Shown piece by piece: positions 53,333 through 61,188 of a stretch of 64,000 bases of DNA. Made by a program: the position numbers and the translations under genes. This DNA is from Eubacteriales bacterium (lineage in GTDB: Bacteria; Bacillota; Clostridia; Oscillospirales; CAG-382), in contig JAQVPJ010000005.1 of the NCBI GenBank assembly GCA_028702135.1, positions 1 through 64,000 of the forward strand. The letters are read 5' to 3'. Position 1 is the stretch's first letter. Each line of letters begins with the position of its first letter. The notes under the pieces were generated by a model, which was given only the letters and a program-made list of their open reading frames with translations, ran no database searches and was not told the origin of the DNA.

Positions 53333-53833
53333 ATGAGTAACGAAATGCCGCTCAAACAAATAATCGACGCCGCGCTTTCAAAAATAGGAAATGTTGCTGA
53401 TGTCAACACCGTTATCGGCGAGCCGATAAAACTCCCCGACGATATAATCGTTATACCCTTTTCAAAGGTAAGTGTCGGATTTGCTTCCGGAGGAGCTGAA
53501 TACGACGGAAAGGGCAAAGCCGACGAGAAGGCTGCCGCAGCTGAAAAACCGCCTCATTTTGCGGGAGGAAACGGCGCAGGCGTAAGCGTTGTGCCGCTCG
53601 GATTCCTTGTAATAGACAAGGACGGCGTAAGGATGCTCGATCTGAAGCATTCCGAGAGCTTCAACATCTCCGGCGACCCTGTCAGCAAGGTGCTGAACTC
53701 TGTGAACAGCATTATTGAAAAAGCTCCCGCGATTGTTACCAAGATAAAGGATACCTTTTCGAAAAACAAGAATGAAAAGGATATCGAAAGCGAAGTCGAA
53801 CAAGCTGTGGAAAAAGCTTTTGAGGAGAAATAA
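53333..53833 (+). CDS. gerW: GerW family sporulation protein (YtfJ)
   Basis: The family core is present: NVADVNTVIGEPIKLPDDII, VIPFSKVSVGFASGGAE, then GGNGAGVSVVPLGFLVIDKDG. The C-terminus is charged and helical. Bacillus GerW/YtfJ is a spore protein required for germination in response to L-alanine. Presence of gerW, the DUF2953 gene and a DacF-type gene in series is the best local sign of a sporulating lineage. Confidence 0.93.
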   Translation: MSNEMPLKQIIDAALSKIGNVADVNTVIGEPIKLPDDIIVIPFSKVSVGFASGGAEYDGKGKADEKAAAAEKPPHFAGGNGAGVSVVPLGFLVIDKDGVRMLDLKHSESFNISGDPVSKVLNSVNSIIEKAPAIVTKIKDTFSKNKNEKDIESEVEQAVEKAFEEK

Positions 53834-53913
53834 CGCCGCTTTTTCATTCAAATAATCAGAAAAACGAATACAAACCGCGAAAAATTTATATATTTACCGT
53901 GGGGTGATATTCG

Positions 53914-55107
53914 TTGAAAAGGCGTATAATAATGTTTTTTGCGGTAATTGTTACCGTATTTATGATTTTATCGGCACTGCCTCTGGCGGTGCCTGACTTT
54001 CCGCAGGGCGCGGGATACGAGGATTTTTTTCTGAAAAAGACAGGTCAGGTCGCAAATATTACCGCTTCGGATGCGGATGTTGCGGTGACGGCGCAAAAAA
54101 GCGTACTTATAGAAGCGGGCAGCGGCAATATCCTGTTCGGCAGCAACGAGCGTGGAAAAGCCGGTATGGCAAGCACGACAAAGATAATGACCGCGCTGGT
54201 GGTGTTAAATACGCTGCCGACTGATACGGTTGTGACGGTCCCGAAAGAGGCGGTCGGAGTCGAGGGCTCGTCGGTCCATCTTGAGGAGGGCGAAAAGCTC
54301 ACGGTTGAGGAGCTTCTTTACGGCTTGCTGCTCGAATCGGGGAACGACTGCGCGGTCGCGCTTGCGTTCGCCTGTACCGGCAGCTATGAAAAGTTCATGC
54401 AGAAAATGAACGACACCGCCGTGGCAATGGGCATCACCGACACCAATTTTACAAACCCTCATGGGCTGCCCGACCCGGATCATTACACAAGCGCATATTC
54501 GCTCGCCACAATTACCGCCGAGGCGTTGAAAAACGATGTTTTCCGTAGGATTGTGTCGACTAAGAATATCTGTATTTCCCGCGGGGGAGAGAAAAATATG
54601 CGCTGCCTTACCAATCACAACAGGCTTCTAAACTGCTATGACGGAGTTATAGGCGTAAAAACCGGATATACAAAATCAACGGGCAGATGCCTTGTAAGTG
54701 CAGCAGAGCGTGGGGGAGTGAGGCTGATCGCCGTTACGCTCAATGACAGAAACGACTGGACCTCGCACAAAAATATGCTGGATTACGGTTTTTCCATGTA
54801 TGAACGCATACAGCTTGCGGCGGAGAATTCGGTATCGGTTCAGGTGCCGGTCACCGGCGGCAGGGCGCCGTTTGTGAACGCTGTCAATAAAGAGGCGGCA
54901 TATTCAGTCGTTTTAAAGGGAAGCGATGTATTCGAAAGAGTGATCACTCCGCATTTTCTGTATGCGCCTGTAAGAAGCGGTGACATTGTCGGATATATTG
55001 AATATTATAATTCTGATGGCGTTTTATTTTATCGTCTCTGTTTGGTTGCAACAGAGGATGTGGAAATTAAAAGGCTTTCTTTTTTTGAAAAGCTAATAAA
55101 AGATTAG
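53914..55107 (+). CDS. D-alanyl-D-alanine carboxypeptidase (DacF/PBP5 family)
   Basis: A signal peptide precedes an S11 peptidase with the three active-site motifs: STTK in GMASTTKIMTA, SGN in LESGNDCAVALA and KTG in IGVKTGYTKST. It trims D-Ala from peptidoglycan stem peptides outside the membrane. A C-terminal beta domain follows. The start is TTG 53914 behind GGGGTG. DacF in Bacillus is expressed in the forespore; location after gerW is suggestive. Confidence 0.93.
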   Translation: MKRRIIMFFAVIVTVFMILSALPLAVPDFPQGAGYEDFFLKKTGQVANITASDADVAVTAQKSVLIEAGSGNILFGSNERGKAGMASTTKIMTALVVLNTLPTDTVVTVPKEAVGVEGSSVHLEEGEKLTVEELLYGLLLESGNDCAVALAFACTGSYEKFMQKMNDTAVAMGITDTNFTNPHGLPDPDHYTSAYSLATITAEALKNDVFRRIVSTKNICISRGGEKNMRCLTNHNRLLNCYDGVIGVKTGYTKSTGRCLVSAAERGGVRLIAVTLNDRNDWTSHKNMLDYGFSMYERIQLAAENSVSVQVPVTGGRAPFVNAVNKEAAYSVVLKGSDVFERVITPHFLYAPVRSGDIVGYIEYYNSDGVLFYRLCLVATEDVEIKRLSFFEKLIKD

Positions 55108-55209
55108 CAAACATTTAAAAAATAACCGTTGACTTAGTTTGCAAAAAATGATTTAATAAGGTGTCCGGAGATTATCTTCAAAGGAATGTGAAAAGAAATA
55201 GATATTAAA

Positions 55210-55917
55210 TTGCAGAAGTTTGTGTCCGATTGCGGACTTATGTCCCGCAGGGCGTGTGAAAAAGAAATCGAGCAGGGTCTTTTTGAAATAAACGGAGTTG
55301 TTGCGGTTATCGGCGACAGGATAGACCCGAAAAAAGATATTGTCAAATACAAGGGCAGGGTAATAAAGCCGGTAAACCGCAAGCGTTATATATGCCTCAA
55401 CAAGCCGTCAGGTTATGTAACAACAATGAGCGACGAGCTTGGCAGAAAGAGCGTCAGCGAGCTGATAAGCGATGTCGGGCAGCGTGTCTATCCGGTAGGC
55501 AGGCTGGATATGGACAGCGAGGGGCTTATTATATGCACAAACGACGGCGAGTTTGCAAATATGTTAATGCACCCGCGCGGCAATGTAAAAAAAGTCTACC
55601 ATGTGAATGTAAAGGGAAAAATAGAGAACAGCACTATCGATGCGCTGCGTAATATGAGGATGATTGACGATGAGAAGATCGCTCAGGCGGAGGTCGCTCT
55701 TATAGAGAGGAACCAAAACTCAAGCAGGCTTAAGATAACGCTTTCCGAGGGAAAGAACCGCCAGATAAGGCGTATGTGCATGCAACTCGGGCTTTCGGTG
55801 ATGCAGTTGAGGAGGGTTTCGGTAGGCGGCGTGTTCCTGGGAAGTCTCGAGAGCGGAAAGTGGCGGGACCTTACAGGAGAGGAGCTTGCCGCGCTTTACG
55901 GAAAGCATAAAAAGTAA
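55210..55917 (+). CDS. Pseudouridine synthase of the RsuA/RluB family
   Basis: An S4 domain (LQKFVSDCGLMSRRACEKEI) precedes the catalytic domain with the active Asp in VGRLDMDSEGLIICTNDG and KVYHVNVKGK, GKNRQIRRMCMQLG. It isomerises a uridine in rRNA. The start is uncertain: TTG 55210 has no ribosome binding site nearby, whereas AAAGGA at 55180-55185 abuts an in-frame ATG (55186) that is followed at once by TGA. The codons between still read K-E-I-D-I-K-L-Q-K, like family N-termini, so a non-standard start or a mutated one is likely. Confidence 0.88.
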   Translation: MQKFVSDCGLMSRRACEKEIEQGLFEINGVVAVIGDRIDPKKDIVKYKGRVIKPVNRKRYICLNKPSGYVTTMSDELGRKSVSELISDVGQRVYPVGRLDMDSEGLIICTNDGEFANMLMHPRGNVKKVYHVNVKGKIENSTIDALRNMRMIDDEKIAQAEVALIERNQNSSRLKITLSEGKNRQIRRMCMQLGLSVMQLRRVSVGGVFLGSLESGKWRDLTGEELAALYGKHKK

Positions 55918-55955
55918 GCGTCTGCTTCGGGTGCTTCGAAAGGATAAAAATCGGG

Positions 55956-56462
55956 ATGAAAAATCCTTTTTTAATAAAGAATCAACGCATAAAGATAGCG
56001 ATTTTCCTTATTTTAACGCTCGCATGGACAGTTTTTATAATATCGCTGTCGCTGAATAACGCCGAGGAATCCAATAAACAGAGTGATACTGTCGTCGTTA
56101 TGGTAAAAAGAGTGGCTCAAGCGCTGGGAATAGATATAGCCGACGGTAGCTTACTGCCGCATTATGTAAGAAAAAGCGCACATTTTATTGAATTCGGTAT
56201 ACTCGGAATGCTTTGCCTGCCCATGTTCAGAGCGTTGACGCAAAGGACCTTCGCCCATGTTTTGATCTCGCTGGGTTATTGCGGGCTCATCGCCGTTACG
56301 GACGAATACATACAGCTGTTTACTTACGGGCGCTCGGGGCAGCTCAGCGACGTTTTGATAGATTTTTCAGGCGCTGTTTTCGGCGTTGCTGCGATATGTG
56401 CGGCGAGCTGTCTTTTTCGAAAAATAAGGAAAAGAGGGGATATTGAAAATAAGTCGCTTTAG
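55956..56462 (+). CDS. VanZ-like family membrane protein
   Basis: Four hydrophobic segments with VanZ-family motifs: RKSAHFIEFGILGML and TDEYIQLFTYGRSGQLSDVLID, FSGAVFG. Members include VanZ, which lowers teicoplanin binding, but most are uncharacterised. It lies 38 bp after the pseudouridine synthase gene and probably shares its transcript. Confidence 0.88.
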   Translation: MKNPFLIKNQRIKIAIFLILTLAWTVFIISLSLNNAEESNKQSDTVVVMVKRVAQALGIDIADGSLLPHYVRKSAHFIEFGILGMLCLPMFRALTQRTFAHVLISLGYCGLIAVTDEYIQLFTYGRSGQLSDVLIDFSGAVFGVAAICAASCLFRKIRKRGDIENKSL

Positions 56463-56499
56463 TAATATTTTAACATATTTTAATTACAGGAGGAAAGAC

Positions 56500-58386
56500 A
56501 TGTTTAAAAAAGTATTAGCCATTCTGCTTACGATTATAATGCTGTCCTCAATGCTTTTGCTCTCGTCATGTGATGATAAAAAAGGTGAGAATGATAAAAG
56601 CGAGGAGGAAATCGTACTGACACCCAAGGAAAAGCTCTTAACGACAGCTGCCGCTGCCGCCGCTTACCTTAAGGAGCTTAGTGACGGTTTAGGATACAGT
56701 TATTCCGAAGTTAAGGCCGTCGAAGGCAAAACGCCGGTCACAACTTTTGATGCCGAGCTTAAAAAGCTCTCATATGCCGGAACGGATATAATTTCCGACC
56801 CGATAAAAATTACCGTAAAATCCGAGACTGACCAAAAAAACAATATAACAAAGTCCTTGCTTGAGCTTGGGGCGGATGAAGCAAAGCTGCCGGTGGAGAT
56901 TCTCAACACTAAATCGGGTATTTATTTCGAAATTGATAAAGTAACCGAAGAAATGCTGAAATTCCCGTATGAGGAAGAGATGCCCGATTTTGACTTAGAG
57001 CAGATAAGACAGATTATCGATACATATTCCGATACTTTTATGGATAATCTCCCATCGGAGCTATTCACGGAGGAAAAGGGTGATGTAACTGTTGACGGGG
57101 TTGCGATAAGCAATGCGACGACAATCAAAGCACAAATAACGTCTGCCCAGTTAATGACGGCGATAAAAGCTGTTCTTGTTCAGGCAAAAACCGATCTGCA
57201 GTTAAAGAAAGTAGCGGATAATCTAAAAAGCATGCTTGCGTTATATGAAACCGATCAGTCAACCGACAGTTATGAGGAAGCAATAGACGAAGCGATCGAC
57301 CAGCTCGACGACGATATTGAAGACGCAAAAGAAGGCGATTATCTCACAATAGCTGTTATTTTTGAAGATGAAAATCTAAGAAGCGTAAACCTTGAGGTGT
57401 ACGAAAAAGACGAAAAATGCTTTGCAGCCGCTCTTACCACCGTGAAAAAAGACAGCGGACACTATGTAAAGGGCTCTGTTTCGGGTAAGGATGAGGAAAA
57501 ATTCTTTGATTTTTCATATGAGCAGACTGCAAACGATGCCGGCAGCGCGGACGGAAAGTTTTCTATAGGCGTTTCCGACGAAATGGAACTGACCGTCGAG
57601 TTCAAGGGAACAAAAACCGAAAACAAGCTTGTAGTGGACAGCGATATAGAAATGTCCGTACATGACGGTGGCGAAGATATTTCAATACCGATTAAAGTTA
57701 CCTCAACATACGAGAAGGTTTCCGACACCGAAAACAGCGTAAAAGCTGACTTATCAATTGATGCTCTCGATTATGATATAGAACTGTCGATTGGCAGCAG
57801 CGTAAAGCTTGCCGACTATACGGAAATAACTGCTCCCGGCGACGATGATGCGGAAATCCTTGATGAAGAATTTGATTTTCAGGCTCTCATTCAGAAGATA
57901 CTTGTCGAATATCCTGATGTCTATAACTATTTATCGAATTATTTAGGCAGCGAAGAGCAGACGGGCATATACCTTTATAACCAATATCAGACTATTTGTC
58001 TCAATTATGACGGCAGCGGTTCTTTAGTAAGCAGTTACACGAACATGAGTTATGGCAACGGAAAGTACACAGCGGAATTTATGGATGAAGAGTATTCCGG
58101 CACCTATTCTGTCAACGGTTCGGATGTAACGATAGACGGTTTTGGCGGCTATACGCTGCAGGAATTCGATTATTGTGATGTGATAACGGATTCGGGCGAA
58201 ACCATAATTATCACGGTATACGATGATTGTTGTGATTCGGAATCTCCCTTTGAGTATACTTTGGAAGACGATGTACTTGATCTGACTTTCAAAGACGGCG
58301 AAACAGCGTCTTATGACTGCGTCGAGGCCGGGGATGTTTATACTGTAGGCGGCGTTGAATTCTACTGGGATTATTTATACGATTAA
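56500..58386 (+). CDS. Large lipoprotein of unknown function
   Basis: I place the start at ATG 56500, after AGGAGGAAAG; a longer frame from 56443 overlaps the VanZ-like gene. The N-terminus ends in a lipobox (MLLLSSC). The mature ~600-residue part is acidic, with DUF-like helical and beta regions, a repeat-poor central part and a C-terminal domain (NYDGSGSLVSSYTNMSYG, YSGTYSVNGSDVTI) resembling small lipocalin-like copies in Clostridial lipoproteins. I do not recognise the full architecture. A strong terminator follows. Confidence 0.75.
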   Translation: MFKKVLAILLTIIMLSSMLLLSSCDDKKGENDKSEEEIVLTPKEKLLTTAAAAAAYLKELSDGLGYSYSEVKAVEGKTPVTTFDAELKKLSYAGTDIISDPIKITVKSETDQKNNITKSLLELGADEAKLPVEILNTKSGIYFEIDKVTEEMLKFPYEEEMPDFDLEQIRQIIDTYSDTFMDNLPSELFTEEKGDVTVDGVAISNATTIKAQITSAQLMTAIKAVLVQAKTDLQLKKVADNLKSMLALYETDQSTDSYEEAIDEAIDQLDDDIEDAKEGDYLTIAVIFEDENLRSVNLEVYEKDEKCFAAALTTVKKDSGHYVKGSVSGKDEEKFFDFSYEQTANDAGSADGKFSIGVSDEMELTVEFKGTKTENKLVVDSDIEMSVHDGGEDISIPIKVTSTYEKVSDTENSVKADLSIDALDYDIELSIGSSVKLADYTEITAPGDDDAEILDEEFDFQALIQKILVEYPDVYNYLSNYLGSEEQTGIYLYNQYQTICLNYDGSGSLVSSYTNMSYGNGKYTAEFMDEEYSGTYSVNGSDVTIDGFGGYTLQEFDYCDVITDSGETIIITVYDDCCDSESPFEYTLEDDVLDLTFKDGETASYDCVEAGDVYTVGGVEFYWDYLYD

Positions 58387-58407
58387 CTAAATTGCAAAAA
58401 ACTGCCC

Positions 58408-58442
58408 GGGACGTACAGAGGTTGTCTGTGCGTCCCTTTTTT
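58408..58442 (+). terminator. Terminator after the large lipoprotein gene
   Basis: GGGACGTACAGA (58408-58419) pairs with TCTGTGCGTCCC (58425-58436, one G-T pair) followed by six T residues. Confidence 0.92.
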
Positions 58443-58508
58443 GCGGAATAAACGGATAAGAGGGCGCGCTGTAAAAAATGTGGTACGGATATTCGTTTAT
58501 ATCCGGCA

Positions 58509-58949
58509 TCAAATCAACACAATACCGTAAACAGAACGGGTGAACTTTTCCAAAGCCTTGTTTCTGTCTTCGTAAAGACTGCTTCTTTCCTTATAAAAAC
58601 GGCTCATAAGGCTCTCCGCAGCTCCTTTTGTATTATGTATAAAAAATCCCTCGAGCAGTTGAACCTGATAATCGTCAAGATCGGAAAATCCCGATTCTAT
58701 CATCTTCAATTCACGTTCAACAACTTTTGACCTGAACCGGCAGTCGTCGAGCAGAGCAATGACAGTGATAAGCCTGTCCTCGTATTTGTTTGTGCCGCTG
58801 CTCGTTACCGGCTTTGCGTTTAGCGACGCGGTTTTACAAGAATACTTTTCCCTTTCGAGTTCCTCAATTTGCTGCTTGATGGATTTGCGCGCCACTGTGA
58901 GCTGATTCTTTCTCTTAAGCAAATCCTTAGCAAAATCTCTGTAATCCAT
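58509..58949 (-). CDS. ArpU/phage-late-regulator-like helical protein
   Basis: The 146-residue protein has an N-terminal coiled coil (RKNQLTVARKSIKQQIEELE) and a C-terminal segment (LEGFFIHNTKGAAESLMSRF, YKERSSLYEDRNKAL) resembling the sigma-region-4-like HTH of ArpU-type phage late regulators. No other phage gene lies nearby, so it is an orphan or a domesticated relic. The resemblance is weak and from memory. Upstream (minus strand) lies a structured RNA candidate ending 20 bp before it. Confidence 0.5.
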   Translation of the reverse strand: MDYRDFAKDLLKRKNQLTVARKSIKQQIEELEREKYSCKTASLNAKPVTSSGTNKYEDRLITVIALLDDCRFRSKVVERELKMIESGFSDLDDYQVQLLEGFFIHNTKGAAESLMSRFYKERSSLYEDRNKALEKFTRSVYGIVLI

Positions 58950-58968
58950 AATCCCCTTTCTTTCTTTT

Positions 58969-59161
58969 AAAAAGCCGATATAAACAAGCTTATGACATCA
59001 AAGCAGAATACCGGGCAGATGGGTTTCCTCAAGCATTCTTATTTATTTATATCGGCAAAAACCAAAGAAATAAGTTTTTATACAAACCTTAACCGAACAA
59101 GCGCGCCCGTCCGCCGCCGAATGCTCTCGGTTAAGTCCAACATGGCGGCATAGTTATCCGT
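58969..59161 (-). ncRNA. Candidate structured small RNA of unknown class
   Basis: The 400-bp gap 58950-59350 has no gene. On the minus strand an extended -10 (TGT-TATAAT, 59177-59168) is followed by a stem CTTAACCGA/TCGGTTAAG (about 59135-59127 with 59096-59088), then a long hairpin whose outer 11-bp stem GCCGATATAAA/TTTATATCGGC (59056-59046 with 58984-58974) has an inner AGAAT/ATTCT stem and is followed by five T residues. This reads as a ~190-nt transcript with its own terminator. It matches no riboswitch, 6S, SRP or tmRNA pattern I know. It may also be a leader of the 58509-58949 gene. Confidence 0.5.
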
Positions 59162-59303
59162 GGAATTATTATAACATATATATTAATAAAAAGCGTCCTG
59201 AATTTGTCGGAAATTCTTTATGTATTATTAATAAAATATTTTGTCGATATATGTGAAAATAATACAAAAGTGGTTTTACAACTTCAATTTTTGTATAAAA
59301 AAT

Positions 59304-59333
59304 AAAAAAAGCACGCTTTTTTAAAAAGCGTGC
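59304..59333 (-). terminator. Terminator of the WYL regulator gene
   Basis: An 11-bp stem GCACGCTTTTT/AAAAAGCGTGC (59311-59321 with 59323-59333) is followed on the minus strand by seven T residues. Confidence 0.9.
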
Positions 59334-59350
59334 GGAAGTGGATTTTCGGG

Positions 59351-60358
59351 TTATTTTTTCTTATCGGAATACAAATCATAAAGCTCGGAAAGGGATGCTC
59401 TCATCCGTGATACGACATTTTCGGGATAAACTATCTCCATTTCTTTGCCGAAGGAGAAAACCCAGGCAAAAAACTTCGGGCTCAGTTTTACCTTTGCCGT
59501 GAAGATAAACCTATCGTCGCTCTCCTTTAATATGGGTATATCGCTGCCGTAGCGGTCGATTACAACGCCGACAAGACTGTTGCTGCAGGATATACGCACG
59601 CTCTCGTCCTTTCCGCCGAACATGGAAAACACACTCTTTGTGTAGGCGGCGATTCCGGAAACACCGAAGAGCATTTTTCCCTTCCTCGGTTTTTGCATAA
59701 TTGAAATATCGGTCATTTTATCAACACGGAAGTGCTTTATCATATTGCTTTTTTCGTCATAGGCGAGCAGATAATAAAACTCATCGTCCCAGGTTAAAGA
59801 CCACGGGCTTACCTCGTACTTTTTACCCCCGTGACGGGCAACCCGCTCGATTCTGCCGTCCCGGACAATATATGTATAGTATTGAAAGCTGACCATTTTG
59901 TTGTCTGCAATCGCAGTATGTATGTGGTCTATGGTGTTGAATATGCTCTCGTTGCGTGCCTTTACCCTTCCCTCAATAAAGACCTGACGCTTAAGGATTG
60001 AGGTCTGATCCCCGCCACCGGCAAGAGAAGCGAGTTTTTCGATCAGTTGCCTGCTCTTTTTCTCCGTAATGAATTTGCTGGACAGCACTGCATCGACGAG
60101 CAGTTTGAGCTCCGGAAGCTCAAATTCTCTTGCCCCGAGGAAAACACCGCAGTTTCTGCCCTTTGTTCTGATAATGTCATAACCGAAATTTTCAAGCGAT
60201 TCAAGGTCGTCATAAATGCTTTTACGCTCCGCTTTTATATCATTTGCATTGAGCATCCCGATAAGCCCATTTACTGTAATCGGGTTGTTTTCGTCGGTTT
60301 TTTTGAGCGCGTTGAGAATATACAGAATTTTGAGCTTCTGGTTTTTTGATTTCGGCAT
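59351..60358 (-). CDS. HTH-WYL domain transcriptional regulator
   Basis: The N-terminal winged HTH (KLKILYILNALKKTDENNPI, IYDDLESLENFGYDI) precedes a WYL domain (~130-230; ISFQYYTYIV-like MVSFQYYTYI, SPWSLTWDDEFYYLLAYDE) and a C-terminal WCX-like extension. WYL proteins sense nucleotides or nucleic acids and often control DNA-damage or defence genes. ATG 60358 behind GGTGAT is preferred to the in-frame ATG at 60370. No defence genes are adjacent. Confidence 0.85.
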   Translation of the reverse strand: MPKSKNQKLKILYILNALKKTDENNPITVNGLIGMLNANDIKAERKSIYDDLESLENFGYDIIRTKGRNCGVFLGAREFELPELKLLVDAVLSSKFITEKKSRQLIEKLASLAGGGDQTSILKRQVFIEGRVKARNESIFNTIDHIHTAIADNKMVSFQYYTYIVRDGRIERVARHGGKKYEVSPWSLTWDDEFYYLLAYDEKSNMIKHFRVDKMTDISIMQKPRKGKMLFGVSGIAAYTKSVFSMFGGKDESVRISCSNSLVGVVIDRYGSDIPILKESDDRFIFTAKVKLSPKFFAWVFSFGKEMEIVYPENVVSRMRASLSELYDLYSDKKK

Positions 60359-60428
60359 CTTAATCACCATTCCCGGTCAAGCATATATATTTATTAAAAA
60401 AACAAAAAAAGAGCCTTGGCAAAAACGG

Positions 60429-61139
60429 CTATACAAGACCTCCGTCGACAGCCAGCACCGCACCGCTGATATAATCGGCTTTTTCACTCGCTAAAAACAG
60501 TACGGCGTTTGCGACATCAACCGGTTTTCCCAACCGTTCAAGCGGTATCGACTCGACGAGCGATTCAACCTCCTCGATGGTAAGCCTTGCGTTCATATCC
60601 GTGTCAATCACGCCGGGGCAGACGCAGTTTACCCGAACGTAACTTGGTCCGACCTCCTTTGCCAGCGCTTTTGTGAAACCGATAAGCGCCGCTTTCGATG
60701 CTGAATAATCGACCTCGCAGGAAGCGCCGCATTCTCCGAACACGGAGGAAATGTTAATTATGGCGCCGCTTTTGCGGCGGATCATGGACGGCAGAACGGC
60801 ACGGGTCATGTTGAGGGTTCCGAATAGATTTACGTCATAAAGCTCCCTGATGCTCTCCCGCGAAACACTGTCAAAAACCCCGAAAAGGGACACTCCGGCA
60901 TTGTTTACAAGCACGTCTATATCCGGAAATGCCGCTACCATAGCGGCAACCTGCTCCTTATCTGAAACATCCGCCCTGAAGGTTACGGCATTTTTAAGCG
61001 AATCGCAGAGCGTTTGCGCTTCTTTGACGCTTTTATTGTAATTTATAATAACGAAATAGCCCTCTTTGGAAAATGCCTCGCAGACGGCTCTGCCGATACC
61101 TCTTGAACCACCGGTGACCAAAACGGTTTTCATGCGCAT
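60429..61139 (-). CDS. SDR family reductase, possibly EF-P 5-aminopentanone reductase
   Basis: A classical short-chain dehydrogenase: cofactor motif VTGGSRGIGRA, LVNNAGVS, catalytic Ser in INISSVFGECG, and Y-x-x-x-K as DYSASKAAL, with the closing SGAVLAVDGGLV. The gene resembles FabG and also the YmfI subgroup that reduces 5-aminopentanone on EF-P in Bacillus, where it lies close to an RNase J-type/YmfH locus. Here RNase J lies 49 bp upstream and efp is in the same window, which favours YmfI, but a FabG role cannot be excluded. Confidence 0.75.
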   Translation of the reverse strand: MRMKTVLVTGGSRGIGRAVCEAFSKEGYFVIINYNKSVKEAQTLCDSLKNAVTFRADVSDKEQVAAMVAAFPDIDVLVNNAGVSLFGVFDSVSRESIRELYDVNLFGTLNMTRAVLPSMIRRKSGAIINISSVFGECGASCEVDYSASKAALIGFTKALAKEVGPSYVRVNCVCPGVIDTDMNARLTIEEVESLVESIPLERLGKPVDVANAVLFLASEKADYISGAVLAVDGGLV

Positions 61140-61188
61140 GTTTTCCTTCTTTTCAATAAAGATGTATTACAGGGTATTCTCCCGCTTT

